A DNA stretch of 64,000 bases from Protonemura montana. Lineage: Eukaryota; Arthropoda; Insecta; Plecoptera; Nemouridae. The first letter of the stretch is position 1, and every line of letters starts with the position of its first letter. Shown here one piece after another: positions 1-10,700 of this stretch. Under the pieces are notes generated by a model. It did no database searches. It was not told where the DNA came from and was given only the letters and a program-made list of their open reading frames with translations. The position numbers were made by a program, and so were the translations under genes. The stretch lies in contig OX387609.1 of the NCBI GenBank assembly GCA_947568835.1, positions 13,199,708 to 13,263,707 on the forward strand, written 5' to 3'.

Positions 1-327
1 AGTAGCTGAAGTACGCGAAACGACTGCTTCAGCATGAAAAACGAGAAGATGGCAGTCATCGGAATCTTGAGTCGAAACGTGATTAGGAAGGTCGTAGCGT
101 CCAGGTGCTGGGCCCCGACGTAGAGAAGGTTGTTGTGCATCACGTAGAGCAGGGCAGGCAGACAGATTTTCAGCGAGTCCAGGGGTTGGTTCACCAAGGT
201 GCGGAACACGTCAGTGATGTTGCCATCCAAGCAAACCAAACAGAGGCTGATCGTGAGCTTGACAAGTTCTGCCATAACGACTACGCTTGACGTCACAAAC
301 TTGTCGCCGATTCGGATTTGGCTGTAC
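1..327 (-). CDS. Nucleotide-sugar transporter (SLC35A-type), coding exon 2, cut by the window edge
   Basis: Read on the minus strand from an acceptor (tctag, then exon base 327), the exon stays open to the window edge. It encodes a polytopic membrane segment with the family hallmarks VVVMAELVKL, SLKICLPALLYVMHNNLLYV and GAQHLDATTFLITFRLKI. In known SLC35A proteins (UDP-GlcNAc, UDP-Gal and CMP-sialic acid transporters) the matching block reads NNL.YV..SNLDAATYQVTYQLKI. Those proteins exchange nucleotide sugars for UMP or CMP across the Golgi or ER membrane. The phase fits exon 1 at 1445-1590 exactly (CG plus G gives Arg, then Tyr-Ser). The usual AATYQVTYQLKI is here TTFLITFRLKI, a modest divergence. 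The substrate cannot be told from this fragment. A start at the internal Met (273-275) is unnecessary because the frame is open and conserved upstream of it. Confidence 0.88.
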
Positions 328-439
328 CTAGATTAGGAAGAACAGTCACTTGAAACTCACAAGAACTAGGTTAGAATTAGGAAACACGGTGATCAAACAG
401 CTACTCATCAAAACTAACAAAACTAACATCAAAACTAAG

Positions 440-1325
440 CAAGGCGAATGAAGTTGTTGTACTAACTTTCATCCCTTCAACCTCTCTCCCGAACAGAACT
501 GGTCATGTGTATGATGGTCACCCATCCAATACTTGACTCAGCGCAGTGTTACTTAACTTTCATCCCTCCAACCTCTCTCCCAAACAGAACTGGTCATGTG
601 TATGATGGTCACCCATCCAATACCTGACCCAGCGACGTGTTGCTTAACTTTCATGCCTCCAACCTCCCTCCCGAACAGAACTGGTCATGTGTATAATGGT
701 CACCCATCCAATACCTGACCCAATGCAGTGTTGCTTAACTTTCATGCCTCCAACCTCTCTCCCGAACAGAACTGGTCATGTGTATCATGGTTACCCATCC
801 AATACCTGACCCAATGCAGTGTTGCTTAACTTTCATGCCTCCAACCTCTCTCCCGAACAGAACTGGTCATGTGTATCATGGTTACCCATCCAATACCTGA
901 CTCAGCGCAGTGTTGCCTAACTTTCATCCCTCCAACCTCTCTCCCGAACAGAACTGGTCATGTGTATGATGGTCACCCATCCAATACCTGACTCAGAGCA
1001 GTGTTGCTTAACTTTCATCTCTCCAACCTCTCTCCCGAACAGAACTGGTCATATGTATGATGGTCACCCATCCAATACCTGACCGAGCACAGTGTTGCTT
1101 AACTTTCATCCCTCCAACCTCTCTCCCGAACAGAACTGGTCATGTGTATGATGGTCAGCCATCCAATACCTGACCCAGTGCAGTGTTGCTTAACTTTCAT
1201 CCCTCCAACCTCTCTCCCGAACAGAACTGGTCATGTGTATGATGGTCACCCATCCATTACCCGACCCAGCGCAATGTTGCTTAACTTCGGTGATCTGAAG
1301 ATAATTGGTATTTGCAACACGTCAA
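440..1325 (-). repeat. 5S-rRNA-derived SINE with nine tandem 91-bp internal units, in the SLC35A intron
   Basis: Nine units of 91 bp start about every 91 bases (the ggtcaccc or ggttaccc marker is at 516, 607, 698, 789, 880, 971, 1062, 1153 and 1244). On the minus strand each unit carries a 5S-like internal control region: gttaagcaac, then tcaggtattggatgggtgacc. The last unit continues into cttcggtgatct...aattggt, which is the 5' part of the same 5S-like head seen at 14115. The low-coordinate end matches the 3' tail of the SINE at 14246. The element is therefore one minus-strand SINE whose middle has been amplified. It fills most of the 328-1444 intron; nothing else was seen there. Confidence 0.8.
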
Positions 1326-1444
1326 ACTATCCGGCTTATTGTCTAAATATTTCTGATCTATTTATTTATTATTCCTCAATTTATATTTTATATTAAGAAA
1401 TATTTTTAATCATGTTTTTTCATTTATTTTCCAGTTATACATAC

Positions 1445-1590
1445 CGTAAACAGAGGACGCTACAGGAATTGAATGCAACCAACGTGATTAGACTCCCATA
1501 CTTGATTGCCATCGACCACTTTTTGGAGATGGACTCTTCTTTGTTACCAGGCAACGGGGTCAGTTTGGGGCCCGTCGATACGACTACCAT
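1445..1590 (-). CDS. Nucleotide-sugar transporter (SLC35A-type), first coding exon
   Basis: The minus-strand ATG at 1588-1590 sits in a strong context (atcgccATGG). It opens 48 codons plus two bases and ends at a donor TTTACG/gtatgt. The predicted N terminus is MVVVSTGPKLTPLPGNK, followed by a basic stretch and a first membrane helix, KYGSLITLVAFNSCSVLCLR. This matches the family's first transmembrane segment (KY.SLG.LVFQ...VL.MRYSR). Phase 2 joins exactly to the exon ending at 327, giving ...LCLRYSQIRIGDKF. The 100-codon plus-strand frame across the same bases is a shadow. Confidence 0.82.
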
Positions 1591-4057
1591 GGCGATATTC
1601 TGTGATCTGTATCAAACGGAAGCCAGAGAAGTGATCGCTGATGCGCTTGCAAGACCGCATGCGATCTCGGCCGCATTTGCATCAATTTGCACAACACACA
1701 TTTTACTTTGTTAGACAATTCAAATCGAGACAAAGTTTCTCTAGTTTTCAGTTAGAAGATAAATGGAATGGCCTGTCAACTGGTGGACTGTGTTGATTGC
1801 TCGGTACAGACATTTCTTACTCTTGGATCGGACACTAACAACTGAGTTGTCTCCGAAGGACTCGTTTAGGCCCAGGCACAGAAGCCGCTTATCCCTAGGT
1901 GAGCTCACAGAGAATATCGACATTGAAATCAGGAACCCATGGGCCAAGCATCAGGGAAGTTGATCAAATCATCTGCCAAGAACTAAGTGTAGAGAGTTAG
2001 GGTAAATACTTTCCTAATTGCTAGCATTGTCCAATAAATGAAGTGTTGATTTAGCAAAAACTATTTGAAATGGGTTTTGAATGCTAAGTAAAGGACAACT
2101 AAATTTCCCTAATCCCTAAATTTCCCAATCCATTGAGAAATTTAGTTGTCCTTTACTTAACGTTCAAAACCCAGTTCAAATAGTTTTTGTTAAAACTAGT
2201 GCTAAGGCTAAATCTAGTAGACATGAGTCTAAAAACCATCATGAAGTGTTGATTGACTGTTAGCAAGAAAGGTTCAGTTTTAATTTTAAACCTGTCAGGA
2301 AATAATTTTTAAAACTAGGACCTCCTTTATCGATGCTTGATTAGCTAAATTGACAGTTGCCGTCTATCTTTGCTGGAACTTCTGAAATCACTGCGTTGAC
2401 CAATTTCCAGCCACAATTTTGTCTGAAATGCACAAGGTTTACACCAAAATAACTGCAAGGTTTTTTATATTTAATTCAACCTCCCCTCCCCCCATGGGTC
2501 ACCCCTTACCACCTCCTCTTACCACATACAGTCTTTGACTGTCACACTGCTTGAAAAAGGACGGATCCTCCAAAAATCCATACTTAACTAGGACTTAGTC
2601 TTGGGTTCCTATTGGGTTGTCACCAGTTGTAAGTTGTTAACTATATAGAAAACCTCCCAGTAGCAAGCTGTTTGCTAGTGAAACAATACCTCTTGTTGAC
2701 AATTCTTGGTCTGGCCACACTATTTTGCCTGACATGGGTTAGTAAATCCAATTAACAATATTCATCCGTTAGCTTACCATGGAAACTGGAATCATCCAAC
2801 AACTTCCATTTCTTGATTGGCTGGCTGGTAACTTACAAAAGCCCTGATAACTGCATTTGTTCTGAAGCAAACAGATTAATTTTAATTGTAATGGAAAAAA
2901 CGTGTCCAAACAAATGAGCTTTAGACCGTCAACTTCTTGTTGACGTTAATGAAAAAAATATCCCACTTGTTTATCTGATTGGATGTGATAATTAAGACCT
3001 AGCTATTGTTTGGAAACAACTTACTCCATCTCCCCTTGCCAGCCAAGTTCCAGTCGAATCACTTGAAAGCAGCAACGAACACGAGTCAACGATCAGTTTG
3101 CGAGCAATATGTCACACACTCGGGGCACGTCGTCTTTCTCCGATTTTCAGTCCGCAAGAATGACCAGAGACAATTAACCAGAAAGAAATAATTGAAATGC
3201 ATGCGACTATCACAACTCTTATGACAACGCCACTTTATGACATCAACAATTTTGATCGGCTTTACCTTGAGCGACTGATTAGTAGTGAATGCTTGTTATA
3301 ATCTATAAGGTATGGCATTATGCATAACATGTTGTGATTGCTTCTGTACCAACACAATGAAGGCTATTTGCTGCAGATTACGCGAAAATGTTTATGCCTG
3401 GTACAAACTAATCTAATACATTTCTGAACTGTGTATAGTAGCTCTGCAGGTTTAAGAAATAACAAGGTTTGTTTCCTTTCATGATTTGACATGGTTTGCT
3501 GGAAAGATATTTATTTAAAATTTTGAATAAATCTTAGCCAAACAAAAACATACTATGAAATTATTGCCATTTATTTAATCTGGAAATGAGAGATAAGGGA
3601 TCCTTCCAAGGCAATTGTATGGACGAGTTCTTAGCAACTCTTGAATAGGATACTAAATCAACATCCACAGGACAAAACAGTAAGTCACTTTTCCTCGATT
3701 CCCGTTTTATCTCGAAGGATAGATTTTTGCAGGGTTTTTGGTTTTTCTAGCGTTTCCACAAAGGAGCTGAATTGTTACCTTGCTATGTTATAAGTTCATT
3801 TTCTTTTTGGAATTCAAATCCAAGTGTTCTTATCATCCTACCAATAAGGTTGTTATGCAGTTGTACCTAAACTGTGCATGTTTTTCATACTTTATTGTGT
3901 ATTGAATTTTTGCAATACATCTTAGCAAATACTGGCATACACTGAGGTAATCTCAATTATAGATAGAAAAATATCTGTGCCTTTACAAACCTCACAAATT
4001 TTTAACTGAACTTACTGGCTTTGAAAGACTCACATTTGTGGCAACTGACTTTGTTTA
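1591..4057. other. Intergenic region, no supported gene
   Basis: Upstream of the SLC35A start and downstream of the THAP gene. It is AT-rich, with only short shadow frames (for example near 1763-1963 and 3006-3191) that show no known domain or splice logic. It contains the inverted-repeat element at 2055-2237. The bases just above 1590 should hold the SLC35A 5' UTR and promoter, but I see no distinctive motif. Confidence 0.5.
2055..2237. mobile_element. Short MITE-like inverted-repeat element (family M, copy 1)
   Basis: The left arm caaaaactatttgaa... is mirrored by a right arm ...ttcaaatagtttttg. Inside are ctaagtaaaggacaacta and its inverse, so the copy folds on itself with a very short centre. 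The right end carries the family's outer segment actagtgctaagg ... agtagacatgagtct. The same arms recur at 12838, 15522, 46944 and 47397. No coding capacity. Confidence 0.7.
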
Positions 4058-5510
4058 TCACTCCCGAGAGACTGCTGTGTTAGCGTGTTCCTGATAGTGG
4101 TTAAATACCATCAGCATGCTCCTAAACGCATCTCTTTCAGGGCCAACATTCACATCACTGAGAACATTACTTAACAAAACCAACATATCATTGAAGTACC
4201 GTACGCACGTCGTTATTGATAATCCAAATAAAACAGACAAACACCTGAAACTTAGGTTCAGTTTCATTTTTGCCATTGATAAAACTATTTTACCCGACAA
4301 GTTTAGCTGCGATTTTTTGGAACCTCCACCAGAGGTTTCTATCATTTCTGCAGTCTCTGTTACTGCTTTAAGAAGCCCCATAGATTGTATACCAGTGAAG
4401 GCATTGAGATCTGCATCACTTTTGATCATGTCCATCAACGACGTCTTTTGAAGGCAACTGGGGAACGACACTTGGCACGCTGTGTCAGTAAATTGGGGTA
4501 GCACCGCTAATGGTTCCTTTTTTATCGCTGATTGAATCTCCAGAAGTTCTTCTGCAAGATGATTGGTGAACGGCACTTGAGTTAGAGCGTCGGAGAATTG
4601 CGGTAGAATCACTAGTGGTTCTTCTTCGATCGCTGACTGCAGCTCAAGAAGTGCTTCTGCAGCAAGACTGACAGCTTCCTTTCCTTCAGCAAGATTTTTG
4701 GTTTTCGGCACTGGATCGTTGGCTACATCTTGGAATCTTGAAAATAAAATGAATTTAAGTATTGTCATCACAGATGGGTTGTAGGATGTCAACATACTAC
4801 CTGCAAGCATGTAATTAGGAATACTGGCTAGGTAGAAGCCGATTGCTTTTACAAGAGTTTGCACCTTTTAGTCTGTTTATTTGAAGCCTGAGCCTGAGCT
4901 TTCCTGCGCCGTCCATCGGCTCGATAGTCAAAGGACTGCGTTTTTTCGTTGAACGAAACTTGATCGTGCAGATCCGTTGGCAGATTTCTTGAAGGAATTG
5001 CATTAAATTTAAGTCGCCGTTTAATTTGACCTAAAATTTACAGAAATCATGTTAGCATGGAATAAGAATAGGTGGATTTTTTGCATCGTTCAGTTTAAAT
5101 TTCGGTTAGAATATATTGTAACTCATTTATTTCGATAGTTATGAAAGCCAATTAAACTTGTAAAAATATAATTATTCATTATATTTATATTATGTTTATA
5201 TATTAATTATTATAATACTTAAAAACATATTAAAATTAACCCCAAAAAACATTCTAGTTGACAGTTCTTTATGAGCGTATAATTTATGTGTTGTTAGAAG
5301 CAAAAACACACCATGGTGGTAGTCTGTATCTAGAAAATGTTCACTGCACACGGTCATGCCTTTGGAGGCACGTTTTCCCAATTTTAATGCATGCGCCCAT
5401 TTGTTTGAACGGACTTCCTGGGCAAGCGGGAACCGATGGAAGGAAATCCCGGCACGCACGTAATTACTGCACTGCGGCACTGAGCAATACGTATTGCTTG
5501 AACGCTTCAT
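4058..5510 (-). CDS. THAP zinc-finger protein with HTH_Tnp_4 domain, three exons, no DDE catalytic domain
   Basis: My model is complement(join(4058..4736, 4865..5030, 5312..5510)): 1044 nt, 347 residues, all phases matching. Exon 1 starts at the ATG at 5508-5510 and encodes a THAP C2CH finger: C9, C14, W38, C55, H58. Exon 2 continues it with RRLKFNAIPSRNLP, the equivalent of the AVPTxF box, then a basic stretch. Exon 3 holds acidic repeats (ALLELQSAIEEEPL and AEELLEIQSAIKKEPL, two copies of one segment) and ends with FTGIQSMGLL and MKLNLSFRCLSVLFGLSI. That is the HTH_Tnp_4 signature found before the DDE domain in ISL2EU/Harbinger-related transposases. The frame stops at 4058 where the DDE domain should begin, and nothing resembling it was seen in 3200-4057. 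It is either a truncated transposon remnant or a host gene made from one. A start further upstream (near 5586) is also open. Confidence 0.75.
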
Positions 5511-7575
5511 TCTCTTGGGGCTTTCTTTCCTTGCGTATCTGTGTTCTTCTAATGGTCCCATTATACAAACGCTTAAGGACAAACGCAAATGTGGACAGTT
5601 GGGTCCACCTCGCCTAAGAAAATATCCTGGACTTGTTGTTTCGAGCGTCGACCGCTACGAGGCATCATCTTCGCAGTTTAACGCGGTCTTGTTCGAAGCC
5701 CGTTGATTTGTATGATTTTATGTGACAAATGGAGTTTTAAATGGAAATAAGTTTGAATCCGTTTCATTAATTCGGCTGCTAGCGTCAATTTGCAGCCATG
5801 CAAATGATTATATGAGAGTTAGCAGCAACGAAGCGAAAAATTTTATGAAATAAATGAATAATAATTTAGCCAATTTGAGAAAAAAACGAATACCACAATG
5901 TTTTAGAAATGATCATTTCATCATTAAGAGGTGTTAAAAGAGTAATACTCGATCTCCCCAACAAGTGTACCTAATGCAAAATAAACCGATGCCTATCTCT
6001 GCAAAATTCACTAAATATATATTACGAAAGTTTGGGATATAATTTAAAATATATAATTTTTACACGGCCACCCCTCGGTTCTATGTCAAATCAAAACAAA
6101 ACAAAAATGTAGCCTGACCAAATAGCGAATAAATAAAATTAGTCCAGCACAGAAAAAAAAATCAAAATTATATTTAGGACTGTTCATGGTGGGTAGCCGT
6201 CCGAACATCAGCACTTTTAGAGACAACGAAAATAAAAACTCCTTTGGAAAGATGAGAAAATTTGGGTGATTTACAGGTAACAAAAATAAAAAATCCATGA
6301 AAACGTAAAAAATTAATTCGAGTTGTTTCCCAGGCTTAGAATTCAAAAAATTTGTAACGTTTTTATGTATTTATTGTATTGTTAATACATTTTTATTTAT
6401 AATGTAATATGTTAATACAATTTATGTAAATAACATGTACAAAATATTGGGTTTCATTTATTTACTCAAAAATGAAGGGGGATTACCTCCTTGAATGTTT
6501 CACACGAGATAGAGTAAATGACAATTGGTAACGATCCCTGATAAGACAATGTTTGGCCCAGCCCTGGACAAAAAACGGCCACGCAAAGGCCACATTTATA
6601 AAAATTTGGTTTTCATTTATTTGTGCGAAAAAGACGGGGAAATGTTAGTTTTTTTTTTGTCCTGGGCCAAAAATTGTCTACTCACGGATCGATTCCTTGT
6701 CATTTACTCTATCTTCTGTCAAAAAATTCTAGGCGGTACTACCGTTCATTTTTTAGCAAAAAATTAAAACGAAATATTCGTAAATGTTAGCCTTACTTTT
6801 TTTCGGGCCAAAAATTTAGAAATTGCTTGTCAAGTACAATATAAACTGTGAAAAATTCAATGAGGTTTCATTTTCACGAAAATTGTTAGTTTTTTTTTCA
6901 AAGCTGGGCAAAAATTCTATACTAGAACATTTAAATTTTTGATCTTGTCCTATATCATCCCTGAAATAATTACGGGATACCGTCGTACTATTAGGTGTTG
7001 AAAAGTGAGAAATGAAATGGGAAGAATTTTGAATTTCGTGTTATTGTAGGCTTATAAGTTTTGTAGGCTCTTTTGTGGATGCGATGTGTTGACTCGGTGC
7101 CATTAGATCGCGATTCAGATATTGCGAGCCAAAATATATTAGACGCACATGGTGGCACTCTGGTTACACACTTTGATTACACCATATCATTGTTAATAAT
7201 TATTGAATCGCATTATACTTGATATTTTTGAATTCTTTGAGAAATTCTGAGTCGATTTCGGTCGCAGGGTCTTGGGTTTGTATTTTTGGTTGTTTGGTAT
7301 TTGTTTAATAAAGTTAGTGATAACCACATGTTGATTCTGTGATGACAAATTCTGACTTGACGATTTGTTTGATTATTTGCGGCATTGTGACTCAGTATCG
7401 AATCAGTTTGTTAGTTTACTTTGGCCATTCCTAAAACATATTGAAAACAACTTTTTCCTTCTCCTTTAAAAGTTGGGTACTTTGAAACTATCACCATTTA
7501 TCTCATTTTAGCAAAATTGAAGGTGAAAATAAATGTGCCAAGCAGTAGATTGATGTGAGATTTTGTCCACTAGAT
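5511..7575. other. AT-rich intergenic region between the THAP gene and TERT
   Basis: No coding exon is supported. It holds a hairpin element at 6506-6716 and several degenerate repeats of a tttttttt ... gggccaaaaatt motif between 6640 and 6920. The TERT promoter or missing upstream TERT exons could lie here, but no TEN-like coding block was seen. Confidence 0.4.
6506..6716. repeat. Imperfect inverted repeat (hairpin), about 60-bp arms
   Basis: The left arm contains agatagagtaaatgaca, acgatccctgataagacaa and tttggcccag. The right arm contains ctgggccaaa, ttgtctactcacggatcg and tgtcatttactctatct. These are near-perfect reverse complements around a loop of about 80 bp. It looks like a small foldback or MITE remnant. 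Confidence 0.6.
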
Positions 7576-7736
7576 ATGGCCGATATGGCCGATACTTCGG
7601 GTGACATGTTTGCCGATGCCACCGAGGAAGATATTCATGATAGTGTCGGCGAGTGTGAAGACTTCTCTCGCGACATGTTTGAAAGTATACTTGAAGAACA
7701 AACGCCAAGCCAAGTGGCTCAAGCTACAAAGATTGG
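7576..7736 (+). CDS. TERT: TERT exon 1 (putative start exon)
   Basis: Two in-frame ATGs (MADMADTSGDMF). The segment is acidic, rich in Asp and Glu, and ends ATKIG at donor ATTGG/gtacgt. The phase (2) fits exon 2. A possible acceptor, ccactag, lies just before the ATG, so this could instead be an internal exon with upstream exons unseen. Confidence 0.65.
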
Positions 7737-10700
7737 GTACGTAAAACTTTTGTCTTTCTGTTGTTTCCACATCGCAGCTGAAACCAGCAATCAATAGCAA
7801 ATCTAACCGGATTTGAACCCAAGAACTCCCAGTTACTCGGACTCGCAGGTTCCAGGTAAACAGGGCGGAACTGGGTTCGTATCCCGCTTCGTTCCTCCTG
7901 CAAAGTAGCGTAGGTTGATGTCCTGACAGTTGGATACAGTGGGTGTTAGTGTCATTTGCTTAAAAGTGCTAACTTTGAACTAGGTATCTTTGTTAAAATT
8001 ACTGGCAGATCAACCACACAGCAAGGGAAATGATTTATTAATAATTCAATTTATTCCAATACATGTATCATTATTTTAAGCTGTAATTATTTAATTTTCA
8101 GAGGTGTGCCATTAAAAAGCACCTGATTTCGTTCAACTTTGACGTTTTTGTCACAGGTTCTCGCCCACGGAAACAGTCTCCACCTGTGAATTGATGTTTA
8201 ACATCAGCAGAAGCCAAGACTGGCCGAGGGACCATCCACTGGCTGACTCGGAGGGGTTGGACAGACTCAGAAGGTCAGTACAAGAGCAACACAATATAAT
8301 ACAATACAACACAAAACTCAATATTTCTAGATAACAAATGCACGGAGTATTTTCTTATTAGAAACTCTAATAACCCCTTCAAAATTGATGACCAAACAAT
8401 GTGACTAGAGCAACATACAAGACAGGCAAATATCAGGGTTCCAGTCCCCGTTTGGGCATCAATTTTTGAGAGGTTCGTGTTCCTAATAAGAAAATACGTT
8501 GCACATTGCAAGTGTTTGCAATTTAAATCAAATTTCACATGCATGAGTTATGAGTTGAGTTGTTGAGATTGTCTTGTGCTTGCACAGAAGCATGTTCCTG
8601 GAGAGCGAACCCCTGGTGAGAGATCTGCCGGAACTCGAAAGCCACCTGCGGAAGATGCTTGGTGCCAACCGGAAGTTTGGTTATCGTCAGCTCGCTGCAA
8701 GATGTGTTGCAGAGGAACACAAAACAAGGCTCAGTGAAGGTTCGTTGCCAGCCAATCATTGCAAGTCTTGTCAAACCTTGGGTATCAAACTCTCTATTCA
8801 TTGAAGTTCGTTCAAATTCATGCACATGACCAGTTCTGTTCGGGAGAGGTTGGAGAGATGAAAGTTAAGCAACACTGCGCTGAGTCAGGTATTGGATGAG
8901 TGACCATCATACACATGACCAGTTCTGTTCCGGAGAGAGGTTAGAGGGATGAAAGTTAAGCATCACTGCGCTTGGTCAGGTATTGAAAGAGTGACCATCA
9001 TACACATGACCAGCACTGTTTGGAAGAGAGGTTGGAGGGATGAAAGTTAGTACAGCAACTTCACTCGCCTTGCTTATCAACCTCTCGACAGCATGGATTT
9101 GTGGAGGAATCCTGCTGTTAGCGTTGTACCGTCCTTCGGAAGGGATGTTAAGCCGGTGGTCCCCTTAGTGCTCTTCGACAGGAGTAGGCTACGTGCCAGC
9201 ATCGGGTTTTCCCTCCTCTTTTCTAGACTAGCTTAGGTTCATAATCGTACTCATCATCATCCACTCATTCACCGACGCCATTAGACCAGTGCCGCAGGGC
9301 CAGATGTCAAAACAGTGCTGTGTTACCACAAATCAATTAATTCTCCTGGAAATGTGTTGCCATGGAAATGAAGCTGAATGCTTGTTTGTTCTACAGTGTT
9401 GCCAACAAGGCGTGCTCTGGTCGTCAGTTTCCTGCTCCGAGCCTCGAAGGCCGTGATCCCGCAAGCTCTGATTGGTGGTCTACGCAACTGGCGCGTTTAT
9501 CAAACAGCTGCTCGTGCTGTTGTCAACGGCGACCCAGGGCGGCCATTGTTGCTCGGAGAGATAATGAAATCCTTCGCGGTGGGGACAGTTCGGTGGCTGC
9601 CACCCGGTGCCACCAACTGTTTCCGTAGCGAAGTCATGAGCTTGGTGAGAATTTATACGCACATCCATCTTTCCCCTGGGCTTACTCTTCTTCTTCTCTC
9701 ATATTCCAAGCTTCAAATCTTTCTTGGCAATCTTTCTTCCTCCATTTTCATAATTTTTCGAAATAATTTCAACCTTTCTTTCCCGATTTTAAATCCTAAT
9801 CTCTCTATATTTATTAATTTTCTTAATATTTTGCTGTTAATTTTGTCCAACTTCGTCACCCCTTCAATACTCCTTATAAACTTCATCTACGCTGCTTCCA
9901 TTCTTCTTTCCTCCGTTCCATTCAAACTCCACAAACTACACCCAGACATTAAAATGGGTTTGTAATCCATTTTACATTTTAGAACCTTACATTTCCATAA
10001 CATAACTAAAATAAATACGACTCGGTGCATGCCACCGTATGACGCTGGTCTTGTTCTTCCAGCTAATGAAGTGGTTGGTCTCTGAGTTCTTGGTAACGTT
10101 AACAGCCATACACTTCCACGTGACACGCTTCCGTCACGACACGAACAACATGGTGTTCTTCCACAAGCCGGGGTGGATGAAGATCGAACGTAAGTACACT
10201 TCTTGTCTCGGCTGAAAGTAAGACTGCTTAGGTCAGGTTTTACCAAAATCTCGCCTCCTAGTTGAAGTGTTGGTTGAAACTATTGCCATGACGACTTCCA
10301 ATCACATGCAGTGAAATTCAGATGTTTCTGCGAGCTAAAAATAGATTCAATTCTTTATCGATCTAATCTCAAAGATTCTTTCTCTATAAAAATGTACTTT
10401 GTTCACTGAAATAAAGTAAATTATTCTTATTTTTGCGGAGTTAATTGGTTTTTATGGTGTTTCCACGCCGGAGCAGAAACCAGCAAGCGAAGGATGGAAA
10501 GGAAGCTAGCCTGGGAGAATGTGCGACTGAACCCCAGACCTCCCAATTCCTAGTTGTGTGGTCTACCAACTGAGCTATCCTGGCACACAGATTCCAGCTT
10601 CGCTGGGTGGGATAAGAGATCCCCTCAAGGGAGAAGAGGCCGAGACGGCTCGTCATTACGAATTTTTTTGGCCATCCCTGTCCGGTCGCACATTTTTCTA

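Noticed and set aside
440..1325. CRISPR array or similar repeat-spacer structure
   Set aside because: The whole 91-bp unit is conserved, with no variable spacers, and the context is an animal intron.
1412..1714. Plus-strand frame of 100 codons after an apparent acceptor tttattttccag
   Set aside because: It is the shadow of the minus-strand SLC35A first exon. The minus strand gives a phase-correct match to a known family, and the apparent acceptor is the other strand of that exon's donor region.
9362..9628. Alternative 88-codon frame over TERT exon 4
   Set aside because: The other frame is phase-correct and aligns with the TRBD; this one does not.
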